Part shown: one piece after another, positions 7,715-15,695 of the stretch | How positions within the stretch are numbered: the stretch's first letter is position 1 | Layout: every line of letters starts with the position of its first letter | NCBI GenBank assembly: GCA_001799575.1 | Contig: MGTT01000015.1 | Location: forward strand, 140,801 to 204,800 | Direction of reading: 5' to 3' | DNA length: 64,000 bases | Source of the DNA: Elusimicrobia bacterium GWA2_56_46 | GTDB taxonomy: Bacteria; Elusimicrobiota; Elusimicrobia; Elusimicrobiales; UBA9959 | Translations under genes and position numbers: made by a program | Notes under the pieces: generated by a model | What the model was told of the DNA's origin: nothing | Database searches by the model: none | What the model saw: the letters and a program-made list of their open reading frames with translations, nothing else

Positions 7715-7953
7715 AGCCATTTTTTCATTAAAACTTTTATCTGGGTTTGATACGGCGTGCCGGCCTGCCTCGCTTTTTCCCTGAAAGCGGACAGCAGCGG
7801 CTCCGGGATCTTAATGCTGATAAGCCTGCTTTTAGGCTTTTGCCTGCGTGAATGCAGCAGACGGAACTCGTCCAAAAAAACCAGGATCTGTTCCGGTTTC
7901 ATCCCGGAGCAGCGTTCGAGGTATTCTCTGGAAAAATATTGAACCGCCCTCAT
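7711..7953 (-). CDS. CopG/BrnA-like antitoxin-type DNA-binding protein
   Basis: 80 residues. The C-terminal half, RLISIKIPEPLLSAFREKAR then QAGTPYQTQIKVLMKKWL, has the strand-helix-helix pattern of ribbon-helix-helix antitoxins (CopG_antitoxin/BrnA type). The N-terminal half (QYFSREYLERCSGMKPEQIL) probably contacts a partner. Its ATG overlaps the stop of the nucleotidyltransferase gene (ATGA), so the two are co-translated. No BrnT-like toxin is adjacent. Confidence 0.7.
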   Translation of the reverse strand: MRAVQYFSREYLERCSGMKPEQILVFLDEFRLLHSRRQKPKSRLISIKIPEPLLSAFREKARQAGTPYQTQIKVLMKKWL

Positions 7954-8411
7954 TCCAGGGCCTCCAGCGCTTTCACGTCCTCAAGATCCTGCTGCCTGCC
8001 GCTTTTACGCTTCATTCGTATAAGATCCGCGCGGGAGATTAACGGCAGTTCCAGGCCGCCGGCTTTAACAACCGTGGTCTTAAAATTCTTAAGGTTATCG
8101 GTAATGATGAGATCCACTGCTTCAGCCGGGTTGGCAGGGTTCCAGAAGCTCCAGGCTATAAGGTTTTTGTTTTTTATATATTCCCCGCGGAAAGCGAAAA
8201 TCTGCTCCGCGTTCACCGGCAGCCTGGAGACCAGCCCCGCCCCGTTAAGAGCTTCTTCCGCTGATTTATAATTATCCCGGGAAATTTCAAGCACCAGATC
8301 AAGATCCACCGTGCCGCGCACGGCCCCGTACAGCGCCACCGCGTACCCCCCGGCTATGGCGAATTTAACCCGCCCAGCTTTCAACGCCTTTACAATTCTG
8401 TAAATAAACAT
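7950..8411 (-). CDS. nucleotidyltransferase-fold protein (possible toxin-antitoxin partner)
   Basis: 153 residues of the DNA polymerase beta-like nucleotidyltransferase superfamily. FAIAGGYAVALYGAVRGTVD then LDLVL gives the GG…DxD catalytic signature, and AVDLIITD supplies the third acidic residue; a helical C-terminus (LISRADLIRMKRKSGRQQDL) follows. Family relatives act as AbiEii/MNT-type toxins or as antitoxins that nucleotidylate partners. The role here is inferred from its coupling to a ribbon-helix-helix protein and from the palindromic operator over its start. Confidence 0.75.
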   Translation of the reverse strand: MFIYRIVKALKAGRVKFAIAGGYAVALYGAVRGTVDLDLVLEISRDNYKSAEEALNGAGLVSRLPVNAEQIFAFRGEYIKNKNLIAWSFWNPANPAEAVDLIITDNLKNFKTTVVKAGGLELPLISRADLIRMKRKSGRQQDLEDVKALEALE

Positions 8412-8412
8412 A

Positions 8413-8431
8413 GTATATACTAAGTATATAC
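8413..8431. promoter_or_regulatory. tandem palindromic operator overlapping the promoter
   Basis: Two copies of the self-complementary octamer GTATATAC (8413-8420 and 8424-8431), centres 11 bp apart, about one helical turn. They overlap TATACT -10 sequences on the - strand and end 1 bp from the ATG. This arrangement suits autoregulation by a dimeric ribbon-helix-helix protein. Confidence 0.6.
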
Positions 8432-8439
8432 CACAAATG

Positions 8440-8728
8440 ATTAAAAGTCAACCTCTTCCCGAAAATAGTGAGATCTCCTTTCCTGACTTCCGTAACCCCT
8501 CCAAAAATTGAGACGCTCTCGACGAAAGCCTCTTGAGTTCAGGGTGTCTCTCGGGTAAAATGAGGTTCGCGGGCACCGCCGGTTTCCCCGGCCGCCCGGT
8601 CCCGGGGCGCATGGGGAGCCTGCCATCGCACCCCCCACCCATAAGCCAAGCTCGCACTGGCTATGCCACACCGCCGCATTCGGGTGTCCCGTTGCCGAAG
8701 TCAGGCGCTCCCCGTTGCATTTTTAGGA
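8440..8728. other. gene-free region with a dispersed short repeat
   Basis: About 290 bp between the nucleotidyltransferase start and the argS end. No convincing coding region. 8554-8587 matches 61801-61833 (identical over the first 21 bp, starting GGTAAAATGAGGTTCGCG). A GGGGAGCCTG…CACCCC stretch (8613-8637) may be a decayed hairpin element. Confidence 0.5.
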
Positions 8729-10339
8729 TTACATTTGTTCGGGGGCGGAGACGCCAAGGAGGGACAGGCCCCGGGCGATGATGTGTTTTACGCTTTTTAA
8801 AAGGAACAGGCGGAAGGCCGTGGTTTCGGGCGCGGACGCGTCCAGAACCTTGTGCTTGCCGTAGAAAGAATGGAACATGGCGGAAAGTTCGCTCAGATAA
8901 GTGGTCAGATGGTGCGGAGACGAGTCCCTCACGCAGGCCTCAAGAACGGCGCCGAACCACATCATTTTCAGGATCATCCCTCGCTCTTCACCGTTCAAAA
9001 CCACCCCGGCCGGGTCGAAAGTCCCCGCGGGATCCACGCCTTTATCCGCGGCGTTGGCGAAAATGGAACAGATCCTCGCGTGCACATACTGGACATAAAA
9101 TACGGGGTTGTCATTCGACTGTTTCTTGGCCAGGTCTATATCGAAAGTCATGTGGGAATTGGGGCTGTGCATCGAGAAGAAGAACCGGCAGGCGTCGGGG
9201 CCGACTTCGTCCAGCAGTTCCTTAAGGGAAATGAAATCTCCCGCGCGCTTTGACATTTTCACCAGATCCGCGCCGCGCTTTAAAAGCACCTGCTGATGGA
9301 TGAGGATCTTGAAAGCCTCTTTGCTATGTCCGAGAGCCGAAACGGCGGCTTCCATTCTGGGCACATGACCGTGATGATCAGCGCCCCAGATATCCACGAT
9401 CTTCGTAAAGCCCCTTTCAAACTTGTCCAGGTGATAGGCTATATCGTTCAGGAAATAAGTGTTCTGCCCGTCCGACTTGACCAGCACGCGGTCCTTGTCG
9501 TCCGAATCCATCACTGAAGAGGTGCCTAGCCAGAGCGCCCCCTCTTTTTCATAGGTCATGCCGCGTTTCCGAAGTTCTTCCAGGGCCCTCTCAGGGCCTT
9601 TGGCCGTATGCAGTTCCGATTCCAGGAACCAGCGATCGAACTCCACACCGAAAGCTTTCATATCCGCCTTGTGAAGGACGAGCATCTCTTTCACGGCGTA
9701 TTCCGAGAATTGCTTATCGGTCCACCCCGCGGAGTCCGTCGGCAGCGCGGCGGCCATCTCTTTAAGATATTCTCCCTGATAGCCGTCTTCGGGGGGGAGC
9801 TGCCCCAGGGATCTGGCTTTGAGGGACCGTCCCAGCAGCTCTACCTGTCTGCCGGCATTGTTAACGTAAAATTCTTCTTCCACCCGGTAACCCAGGAAGC
9901 GCATGATCCGCGCCAGCGAATCGCCCAGCGTGGCGCCGCGGCCGGAAGCCAGGTGCATCGGCCCGGTGGGATTGGCGGAAACGAATTCTATGTTTACTTT
10001 CTCTCCGGAGTAAGCCGGATTTACGAAATAGGAAGCGTCGGAAAGCGCCAGTCCGGCGGCGTCCACCAGGAGCCTGTCTTTCAGTTTGATGTTCACGAAA
10101 CCGGGCGGGAGAACCTCCGCCTCGTATTTCCCGGCCAGGGCGGCCTTAAGCTCTTCGGCTATTTTCAACGGCGATTTCTTAAGCGTCTTCGCGGCGGAGA
10201 TCGGCCAGGCCAGGGACAGATCGGCTTTGATATGCGGCGGAGGGGCGGAGAGGGCAAAATTTCCCAGCCGCGCTTCGTCAAGGCCGAAAGCGGCCATGAC
10301 TTCCGCCTTTAGTGCCGTTTCAAGCGCTGAGAATTTCAT
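8729..10339 (-). CDS. argS: arginyl-tRNA synthetase
   Basis: 536 residues, class I. N-terminal additional domain, then the HIGH region in the form NPTGPMHLASGRGATLGDSL (HLASG in place of HVGHG), the catalytic core, VKMSKRAGDFISLKELLDEV (KMSK-like) and a C-terminal DALR anticodon-binding helix bundle. The start is ATG 10339, sharing its A with the stop of rsfS (TAATG). In-frame codons upstream read the rsfS tail in another frame and are not part of the protein. It ends the nadD-to-argS operon. Confidence 0.95.
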   Translation of the reverse strand: MKFSALETALKAEVMAAFGLDEARLGNFALSAPPPHIKADLSLAWPISAAKTLKKSPLKIAEELKAALAGKYEAEVLPPGFVNIKLKDRLLVDAAGLALSDASYFVNPAYSGEKVNIEFVSANPTGPMHLASGRGATLGDSLARIMRFLGYRVEEEFYVNNAGRQVELLGRSLKARSLGQLPPEDGYQGEYLKEMAAALPTDSAGWTDKQFSEYAVKEMLVLHKADMKAFGVEFDRWFLESELHTAKGPERALEELRKRGMTYEKEGALWLGTSSVMDSDDKDRVLVKSDGQNTYFLNDIAYHLDKFERGFTKIVDIWGADHHGHVPRMEAAVSALGHSKEAFKILIHQQVLLKRGADLVKMSKRAGDFISLKELLDEVGPDACRFFFSMHSPNSHMTFDIDLAKKQSNDNPVFYVQYVHARICSIFANAADKGVDPAGTFDPAGVVLNGEERGMILKMMWFGAVLEACVRDSSPHHLTTYLSELSAMFHSFYGKHKVLDASAPETTAFRLFLLKSVKHIIARGLSLLGVSAPEQM

Positions 10340-10857
10340 TATTTTTTCTTTTTGGAAATGATCTTTTTCCTGGAAATCTTCTTCTTTTTCGGCGCGGCCT
10401 TTTTGCGGGCCGGGATTTTTCGGCCGCCTTTGACCGGTGTCTTGCGGCCAGTGACTTTCTTCGCCTTCCGGCTTGTGACCCGCGGCCTGTGACTTGCGGC
10501 TGCCGGGACTTCCCTCCACTTAACTTCGCTGTACCCCGCGAAGACCTTGTCGAAAGAATATGTTTCCCTGGTTTTGCTTTCAAAGATATGCACCAGGAAG
10601 CCTCCGTAATCCAGCACCCGCCAGCTCTTGGAGCGCACACCGTCCCGATAAAGGGGGTAGAGCCCCTCTTTCTTGAGATTGATGGAGATCTCGTCGTCCA
10701 CGGCTTCCAGCTGCGCCGGATTATCCACCGTCACCACCACCACGTAATCGGCGAGCTCGGAGCGCCCGTCCATATCGTAAATGGAAACGGCCTCCGCTTT
10801 CTTGCCATCAGCCAGCCTCGCGGCCGTGATAGCCGTTCTTTTGAAGTTATTGTTCAT
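10339..10857 (-). CDS. rsfS: ribosomal silencing factor RsfS with a long basic tail
   Basis: 172 residues. Residues 1 to about 115 form the RsfS/Iojap domain that binds uL14 and blocks subunit joining: ADYVVVVTVDNPAQLEAVDD, YRDGVRSKSWRVLDYGGFLV. The family usually stops near 110-130; here about 55 Lys/Arg/Pro-rich residues follow (KKKKISRKKIISKKKK at the end). Part of the tail (10440-10505) is encoded by a decayed 7-bp repeat array. It overlaps the upstream CNBD gene by ATGA. Grouping with nadD-yqeK is common in bacteria. Confidence 0.92.
   Translation of the reverse strand: MNNNFKRTAITAARLADGKKAEAVSIYDMDGRSELADYVVVVTVDNPAQLEAVDDEISINLKKEGLYPLYRDGVRSKSWRVLDYGGFLVHIFESKTRETYSFDKVFAGYSEVKWREVPAAASHRPRVTSRKAKKVTGRKTPVKGGRKIPARKKAAPKKKKISRKKIISKKKK
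10438..10505 (-). repeat. decayed heptamer array inside rsfS
   Basis: Read on the - strand, AAGTCAC AGGCCGC GGGTCAC AAGCCGG shows a 7-bp period. The same AAGTCAC/AGGC units appear inside the ferredoxin gene at 35.1 kb. Confidence 0.5.
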
Positions 10858-11744
10858 ATTATTTCTTTCTGCGCCTTAAGCTTCCGCAGAAGCGCGGCTT
10901 CCGTTCTGCTCTCTATGTTCTCTATCGCGGACCCCATAATGGACGATATTGTATTAAATATCGTGGTCAGGTTATTTTTTTCAAAATTTGGAACGCCGGA
11001 AGCTCTGGCAAAAACGACGTAGCCGGCCGCTTCTCCGTGCGCGCGGAAGACCATGAGATAGGAAGCGCCGTCCAGCCACCCGCTCTCCAGCCCGGCTTTC
11101 GCTTTTACGCTTTCGGGGTCCCGCGCGAACGCTTGCCTGGAAACGACTTCTTCAAATTCCTCATTGAACCGGTTGTAAGCGTAACCATGGAAATTCCAGG
11201 CGCCTTCGAAATAGATGCTTATCTCCTCCACGGTGCTCCGGATGAATTCCGCCGCGGACTTGTGTTCCCTCAGCACCAGGCCGCTCAGATCGAACAGCAT
11301 GGTGAGTTCGCTGGAGGTGTGCTGCAGCCTCCTCGCGGTCACGCTTAAGATCTCCGTAAACACGGCGATGCCGTTCTCCGGGTGATCTTTGATAAACCTT
11401 AAAAAATCCGGGCGCTTTATTTCGTAAAGGGAGGAATCTTTTTCCGCGCGGGCCTGGGCGAACCGCACTCCGCCTTCCAATACCGACATCTCCCCGAAAA
11501 ATTCCCCGTCCGAAAGAATTGCCAGCTGTTTAAAGTCCCTGCTGGCCTCATCAAGTCCTTTTTCTATTACGACCTGCCCTCCGACTATTACGAACAGCGT
11601 GTCGCCCTCGCTTTTTTCCCGGAAGATGATTTCTCCGGCCTTGTAGGAGACCCTTTTAAAAGCCGCTGAGAACTCTTCCAGCATCTGCGCGGAAAAATTC
11701 TTGAAGAGCGGCACGTTTTTCAGCTTTTCCATTTCCTTATCCAT
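10854..11744 (-). CDS. cyclic-nucleotide-binding-domain protein with GAF-like C-terminus
   Basis: About 297 residues. Residues 8-125 form a CNBD: LFKNFSAQMLEEFSAAFKRV, GDTLFVIVGGQVVIEKG and the cassette FGEMSVLEGGVRFAQARA. The Glu is present and an Arg follows as in ligand-binding members. The second half (ISIYFEGAWNFHGYAYN…GAASYLMVF-like) looks like a GAF sensor. There is no HTH or membrane segment. The start is MDKEMEKLKN at 11744, just after the pilT stop; an in-frame start at 11795 would overlap pilT. Placed next to pilT, it may tune pilus retraction or the rest of the operon (inference). Confidence 0.75.
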   Translation of the reverse strand: MDKEMEKLKNVPLFKNFSAQMLEEFSAAFKRVSYKAGEIIFREKSEGDTLFVIVGGQVVIEKGLDEASRDFKQLAILSDGEFFGEMSVLEGGVRFAQARAEKDSSLYEIKRPDFLRFIKDHPENGIAVFTEILSVTARRLQHTSSELTMLFDLSGLVLREHKSAAEFIRSTVEEISIYFEGAWNFHGYAYNRFNEEFEEVVSRQAFARDPESVKAKAGLESGWLDGASYLMVFRAHGEAAGYVVFARASGVPNFEKNNLTTIFNTISSIMGSAIENIESRTEAALLRKLKAQKEII

Positions 11745-11757
11745 AAGCCCCCCGTTT

Positions 11758-12822
11758 TTACGCCCCGCAGAGTTTTTTAAACGACTCCCGGTCATGCGCC
11801 TTGGCCGAAGCCACGTCCAGGGCCACCAGGTTCTGCTTCACCAGGTCGGCCAGCGCCCTGTCCATGGAAACCATGCCGCTCCTGGCGCCGGTCTCTATGG
11901 CGCTGTAGATCATATGGGTCTTTCCCTCGCGGATGAGATTGGAAATGGCGGGGGTCATAATCATCACCTCGCGCGCGGCCACGCGCCCCTTGCCGTCCTT
12001 GCGGGGCAAAAGGATCTGCGAAACCACGGCCTGGAGAGAGCTGGCCAGCTGCACTCTCACCTGCGTCTGCTGGTGCGGCGGAAAAACGTCTATTATGCGG
12101 TCTACTGTGGACGGCGCGTCCTGCGTGTGCAGCGTGGCGAACGACAGATGTCCGGTTTCGGCCGCCGTTATGGTCAGCTGGATGGTTTCCAGGTCGCGCA
12201 TCTCCCCCACCAGAATGACGTTGGGGTCTTCGCGCAGGGCGGCCCGCAGGGCGTTCCCGAAAGATTTGGTGTGCTGGCCTATCTCGCGCTGGCGGATAAC
12301 GCAGCTTTTGGCCTCGTAGGTGAATTCTATGGGATCCTCGATGGTAAGCAGATGCCCGCGCTTTTTCTGGTTTATAAGATCCAGGATGGCGGCCAGCGTG
12401 GTGGATTTACCGGAGCCGGTCGGCCCGGTTACCAGGACCAGGCCTTTTGGAAGAGCCGCCAGTCCCACTATCGTGGGGCTCAGATTAAGCTGCTCGGGGG
12501 TGGGGATGACGGACGGGATCACGCGCATCACGGCCTCCACGCCGTTACGGGCGACCAGCGCGTTCAGGCGGAAACGGGAAACGCCCGTTATGGCGAAAGA
12601 GCAGTCCAGTTCCCAGTTGGCCTCGAATTTGGCCCGCTGCTCGTCGTAAAGAGTGGAGTAGATCAGCGCCTTGGTCTGTTCGGCGGTGAGCGGCGTCATC
12701 GTGGCGCTGACCGGCACGATCTCCCCGTTCAGACGCATCATGGGCGGCTTGTTGACGCAGAGATGAATGTCGCTGGCGCCGCTGCCCACGGCGGTTTTAA
12801 GCACGGTAACCAGATCTATCAT
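11758..12822 (-). CDS. pilT: type IV pilus retraction ATPase PilT
   Basis: 354 residues. The hexameric AAA-like motor depolymerises pilins. Marks: N-terminal ASDIHLCVNKPPMMRLNGE, Walker A GPTGSGKSTT, Asp box TIEDPIEF, Walker B VILVGEMRDLETIQLTITAAETGH and the C-terminal AIRNLIREGK-like ISNLIREGKTHM. It lies in the nadD/rsfS/argS operon, 38 kb from pilMNOPQ. Its ATG overlaps the preceding stop (ATGA). Confidence 0.94.
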   Translation of the reverse strand: MIDLVTVLKTAVGSGASDIHLCVNKPPMMRLNGEIVPVSATMTPLTAEQTKALIYSTLYDEQRAKFEANWELDCSFAITGVSRFRLNALVARNGVEAVMRVIPSVIPTPEQLNLSPTIVGLAALPKGLVLVTGPTGSGKSTTLAAILDLINQKKRGHLLTIEDPIEFTYEAKSCVIRQREIGQHTKSFGNALRAALREDPNVILVGEMRDLETIQLTITAAETGHLSFATLHTQDAPSTVDRIIDVFPPHQQTQVRVQLASSLQAVVSQILLPRKDGKGRVAAREVMIMTPAISNLIREGKTHMIYSAIETGARSGMVSMDRALADLVKQNLVALDVASAKAHDRESFKKLCGA

Positions 12823-13730
12823 TTCAGTCCCCCTGTTTCTTCAAAATCGCTTCCCAGTATGACCCTGACCTGCACGATGCCGCGCCTGTCGGCTTTGGAA
12901 TAGATCTCCAGTCCGCCCAGTCCCAGGGCGTCCCTTACCAGGCGCGCCGCTTCTATACTGTCCGAACAGTTTACAATTTTTGTCTGCCTTTCCACACTCC
13001 CGTAGGTGCCGAAATTTATAACGTCAAAACCCCGTTTGCGCAAATATCTGGTGACCGACCCGGCCAGATCTTTTTTTCCGGAGGCGTTCAGAATTTCCAG
13101 GCGCGCGGCCGCGGGGGCCTGCGCGGCCCCCCCCGGAAGCGGACCCGGCCCGCTTTCCGCGGCAAAGGCTTCACGGGCCGGCGTCTTTTCAAAATCTTCT
13201 TTGATTAAATCGGAAGCCTTCAGCCGGATCAGTTCAAGGGCGAGGAGAGTCATCTCATAGGCCGAAAGATTGCTGGCCTCGCTCCTTTTGAGTTCGCAAA
13301 GATAGCGTCCCAGCCGCAGCAAACGTTCCGGGCGGGCGCGCCAGTTCCCGATCAGATCCTCAAAAGAATCCAGTTCCGACGTCTCCGCCTCGATATAAGC
13401 CGGATTTTCCGGAGAGCCCGTATCCGCCAAACCTCCGTTACGCGGAGCGGACCCGTCTTCCGGAAAGAGCTTCAGGACTTCGCCGGCCCTTTGGTACGCC
13501 GATCCTCCCCGCGCCGCTTTCCCGGGCATACGTATGGCGTTGACGGTTCTGGAAAAAGGATGATAAACAAAAAGCATGGGCCGTTCCCTGTTCAGGAGAA
13601 CCAGTTTCACGTCTTCGCCGGCGGCCAGCCGCCTTGAAACGGGGGAAAAATAATGCGCCAAAACCAGGCTAAGCGTTACAAGCCCGCCCGCGGCCAGGAT
13701 CATCCTCTGTTTTCCAATAAATTGTTCCAT
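12819..13730 (-). CDS. membrane-anchored LytR C-terminal-domain protein
   Basis: Up to 303 residues. One N-terminal membrane helix (ILAAGGLVTLSLVLAHYF), a variable middle region and a C-terminal LytR_C-type domain: RLEILNASGKKDLAGSVTRY, LRKRGFDVINFGTYGSVE, IYSKADRRGIVQVRVILGSD. Such domains accompany cell-envelope LCP proteins, but the catalytic LCP domain is absent. Two starts are possible: ATG 13730, overlapping nadD by 31 bp, or ATG 13703, giving the 4-bp ATGA overlap usual in this operon; I slightly favour 13703. The role in the envelope or pilus is unknown. Confidence 0.75.
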   Translation of the reverse strand: MEQFIGKQRMILAAGGLVTLSLVLAHYFSPVSRRLAAGEDVKLVLLNRERPMLFVYHPFSRTVNAIRMPGKAARGGSAYQRAGEVLKLFPEDGSAPRNGGLADTGSPENPAYIEAETSELDSFEDLIGNWRARPERLLRLGRYLCELKRSEASNLSAYEMTLLALELIRLKASDLIKEDFEKTPAREAFAAESGPGPLPGGAAQAPAAARLEILNASGKKDLAGSVTRYLRKRGFDVINFGTYGSVERQTKIVNCSDSIEAARLVRDALGLGGLEIYSKADRRGIVQVRVILGSDFEETGGLK

Positions 13731-14854
13731 GTTTTTACGCTTTCCGGATGAATCCAGCCGCCGCTCTTCAGGATATAGACAAGTTTAACATAATTGGCGG
13801 CCGCGTAAGCCGCGTCCAGATCCCTGAAAGCCAGTTCCCTGATCCTATCCGCCTCCGGAAAATCCCGGCCGTCCGCCGCCAGATCGGAAACATATATTAT
13901 TTTATCCAGGAGGCCGGGCGAGGAGGAGCCCAGAGTATGGGAACGGATGGCCTTAAGGACGACGGGATCTTTCACTCCGAATTTTTTCGCCGCCATGTCG
14001 GCCCCGGCGTACGCGTGCAAAATGATCGGGGCCTTACGGAGGGTTTCCCTAAAAGCGGGAACTTTCAGCCGGTTCCCGCGGGCGCGGGCTGACAGGCCGC
14101 GAGGGCCCAGGTCGCGGGCGGCGTCATGCAGAATACCGGCAAGCGCCGCCTTTTCAGGGTCGGCCCCGTATTTAACGGCCAGTTCCAGAGCGAGCAGGGT
14201 CACCGCCCTGGTATGATCAACCCGGGCCCGCGTCATCCCGCGCGCGGCTTCGCGGCGCAGGCCGGCCGCGTAAAGGCCGTGCGCGCTGATGTATTTTCTG
14301 GTGCTTTTAAAAAGCCCGGGCTGGTCAAAACCGGCGAAAAGGCCCATTTTCAAGCCGGTGGAGGCGGCGGGCGGAAACCGGCCTTTAAGCCGCGTGTAGG
14401 GGATTTTTTCAGGGTTTTTCAGTGGAAAACCTTCGCGCGCTCCCACGACCAGCCGGGCGGAGCCCAGGATGCGGCGGTAATTTTTCCAACGGTGAAAGGT
14501 CTCAAAACAATCGGAACCCATCAGAAACAACAGCTCCGCGCCGGGGAACTCTTTCCTGAAGAACGATACGGTCCGCCAGGTATAGGTCAGACGCCCGCGA
14601 TCCGCTTCCAGGGGATGGATCTTCACGCGCTCATCGCGCCCGATGCCGGCGGACTTAAGCCCGTCCCGGAGCATCGCGGCGCGCTCGCTGAAAGAGGCGC
14701 AAGGAAGACCCTTGAACGGGGAACGGAAAGCCGGCACCACGTAAAGGCCGTCCGGCCGCAGCGTCTTCAGGGCGGATCGGATAAGGGCGAAATGCCCCTT
14801 GTGAGGCGGATCGAATGTCCCGCCGTAGATCACGATTCTCCGTTTGTTTTCCAT
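13700..14854 (-). CDS. nadD: nicotinate-nucleotide adenylyltransferase fused to YqeK-type HD hydrolase
   Basis: 384 residues in two domains. Residues 1 to about 195 are NadD (NaMN + ATP to NaAD): GGTFDPPHKGH at 11-21, MGSDCFETFHRW, and ASTGLK standing for the usual SSTxIR, ending YISAHGLY. Residues about 205-375 are a YqeK-type HD domain (symmetrical Ap4A hydrolase family): VDHTRAV, ALAGILHDAARDL, HAYAGADMA, AIRSHTLG and DKIIYVSDLAADGRDFPEAD. These are often adjacent genes; here they are one continuous frame. First gene of the - strand operon flanking the origin. Confidence 0.92.
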   Translation of the reverse strand: MENKRRIVIYGGTFDPPHKGHFALIRSALKTLRPDGLYVVPAFRSPFKGLPCASFSERAAMLRDGLKSAGIGRDERVKIHPLEADRGRLTYTWRTVSFFRKEFPGAELLFLMGSDCFETFHRWKNYRRILGSARLVVGAREGFPLKNPEKIPYTRLKGRFPPAASTGLKMGLFAGFDQPGLFKSTRKYISAHGLYAAGLRREAARGMTRARVDHTRAVTLLALELAVKYGADPEKAALAGILHDAARDLGPRGLSARARGNRLKVPAFRETLRKAPIILHAYAGADMAAKKFGVKDPVVLKAIRSHTLGSSSPGLLDKIIYVSDLAADGRDFPEADRIRELAFRDLDAAYAAANYVKLVYILKSGGWIHPESVKTWNNLLENRG

Positions 14855-14900
14855 ACCTTCCGCGCCCTCTCCACCCTTTACCCCGCCCCCTATGCCCTCC

Positions 14901-14920
14901 GTAATATAGTATAATATACT
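14901..14920. promoter_or_regulatory. AT-rich divergent promoter region
   Basis: TATAAT (14910-14915) and TATACT (14915-14920) on +, and TATACT on -, lie between nadD-yqeK and the divergent DUF2064-like gene. The -35 hexamers are poor in both directions. Confidence 0.4.
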
Positions 14921-14951
14921 TTATACCGGCCTCTCAAAACCCGGCGGACTT

Positions 14952-15695
14952 ATGGCTCAAAAACGCGACAATTGTATTATACTACTGATAGATGCCCCCG
15001 TTCCGGAGCGCATAGCTCCCGAACTGATCTCCGCTTTCGGCGCGGAACGCGCCGAGCGCGTGAATCTCGACCTGCTTCAGAACGCCTATAAGCTGGCCAA
15101 AAAATTCAAAGACGCCATACTCCTCCTTTCTTTCGATAAATCCTCCCGGCATCCCGATCTGACCTGGCTGGACTCCGACGACCCCGGTTTTCTGGAAGCC
15201 AAAGGCAAAAACCCGGAGGAAAGGATAAACGAAGCCTTTCAGCTCGCTTTTAACACCGGAGCGAAAAAAGCCCTGCTTCTGAACCACCTCTCGCCGGAGG
15301 TGAAGCCCGAATGGCTGCACCAGACTTTCGACGCGGTGGCCGATAAGACCATTTCCCTGGGTGCAAACCGGGACGGCTCCCTCTATCTGGTGGGCCTGAC
15401 TTTCAGCAGCCTCAAAATCCTGGAGGGGCTGTCTTTCCTCTCCGTAAAAGCCGCCGAAGAAATTTCCGAAAGAGCCAAAAAAAACAAACTTGGCGTCTTC
15501 TCCCTACCGGAAACCGACGCCGTAAAGACCGAGGACTCCCTTCTCAAATGGGCGGACTCAAAAGACTCGTCCCCGTCGCCTTTCATGAGAGCCGAGCCCT
15601 CGTTTGCGGCAGCCCCTCCGGAGGAAAAACGATCCGGCAGGCGCGCCCATAAAAACACCTCTCCGCCGGCGGCGGAAAAGCCTCCGCTACAGTAA
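14952..15695 (+). CDS. DUF2064 / CofC-like glycosyltransferase-fold protein
   Basis: 247 residues. It resembles DUF2064 (TIGR04282-type) nucleotidyl/glycosyltransferase-fold proteins: …RINEAFQLAFNTGAKKALLL, then NHLSPEVKPEWLHQTFDAVA and ISLGANRDGSLYLVGLTF, which aligns with the family DGGYYLLGL segment. The usual acidic sugar-nucleotide motif (SDxP) is replaced by NHLSP, so catalysis is doubtful. The last 40 residues are a Pro/Lys-rich tail. First + strand gene before the origin. Confidence 0.6.
   Translation: MAQKRDNCIILLIDAPVPERIAPELISAFGAERAERVNLDLLQNAYKLAKKFKDAILLLSFDKSSRHPDLTWLDSDDPGFLEAKGKNPEERINEAFQLAFNTGAKKALLLNHLSPEVKPEWLHQTFDAVADKTISLGANRDGSLYLVGLTFSSLKILEGLSFLSVKAAEEISERAKKNKLGVFSLPETDAVKTEDSLLKWADSKDSSPSPFMRAEPSFAAAPPEEKRSGRRAHKNTSPPAAEKPPLQ

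Noticed and set aside
8441-8671. Small - strand frames upstream of the nucleotidyltransferase gene
   Set aside because: GC-rich low-complexity translation with no start context; the region overlaps a dispersed repeat.
10340-10519. 60-residue N-terminal extension of ArgS
   Set aside because: It reads the basic tail of rsfS in another frame (EGSPGSRKSQAAGHKPEG). The conserved ArgS N-terminus begins at ATG 10339, which overlaps the rsfS stop.
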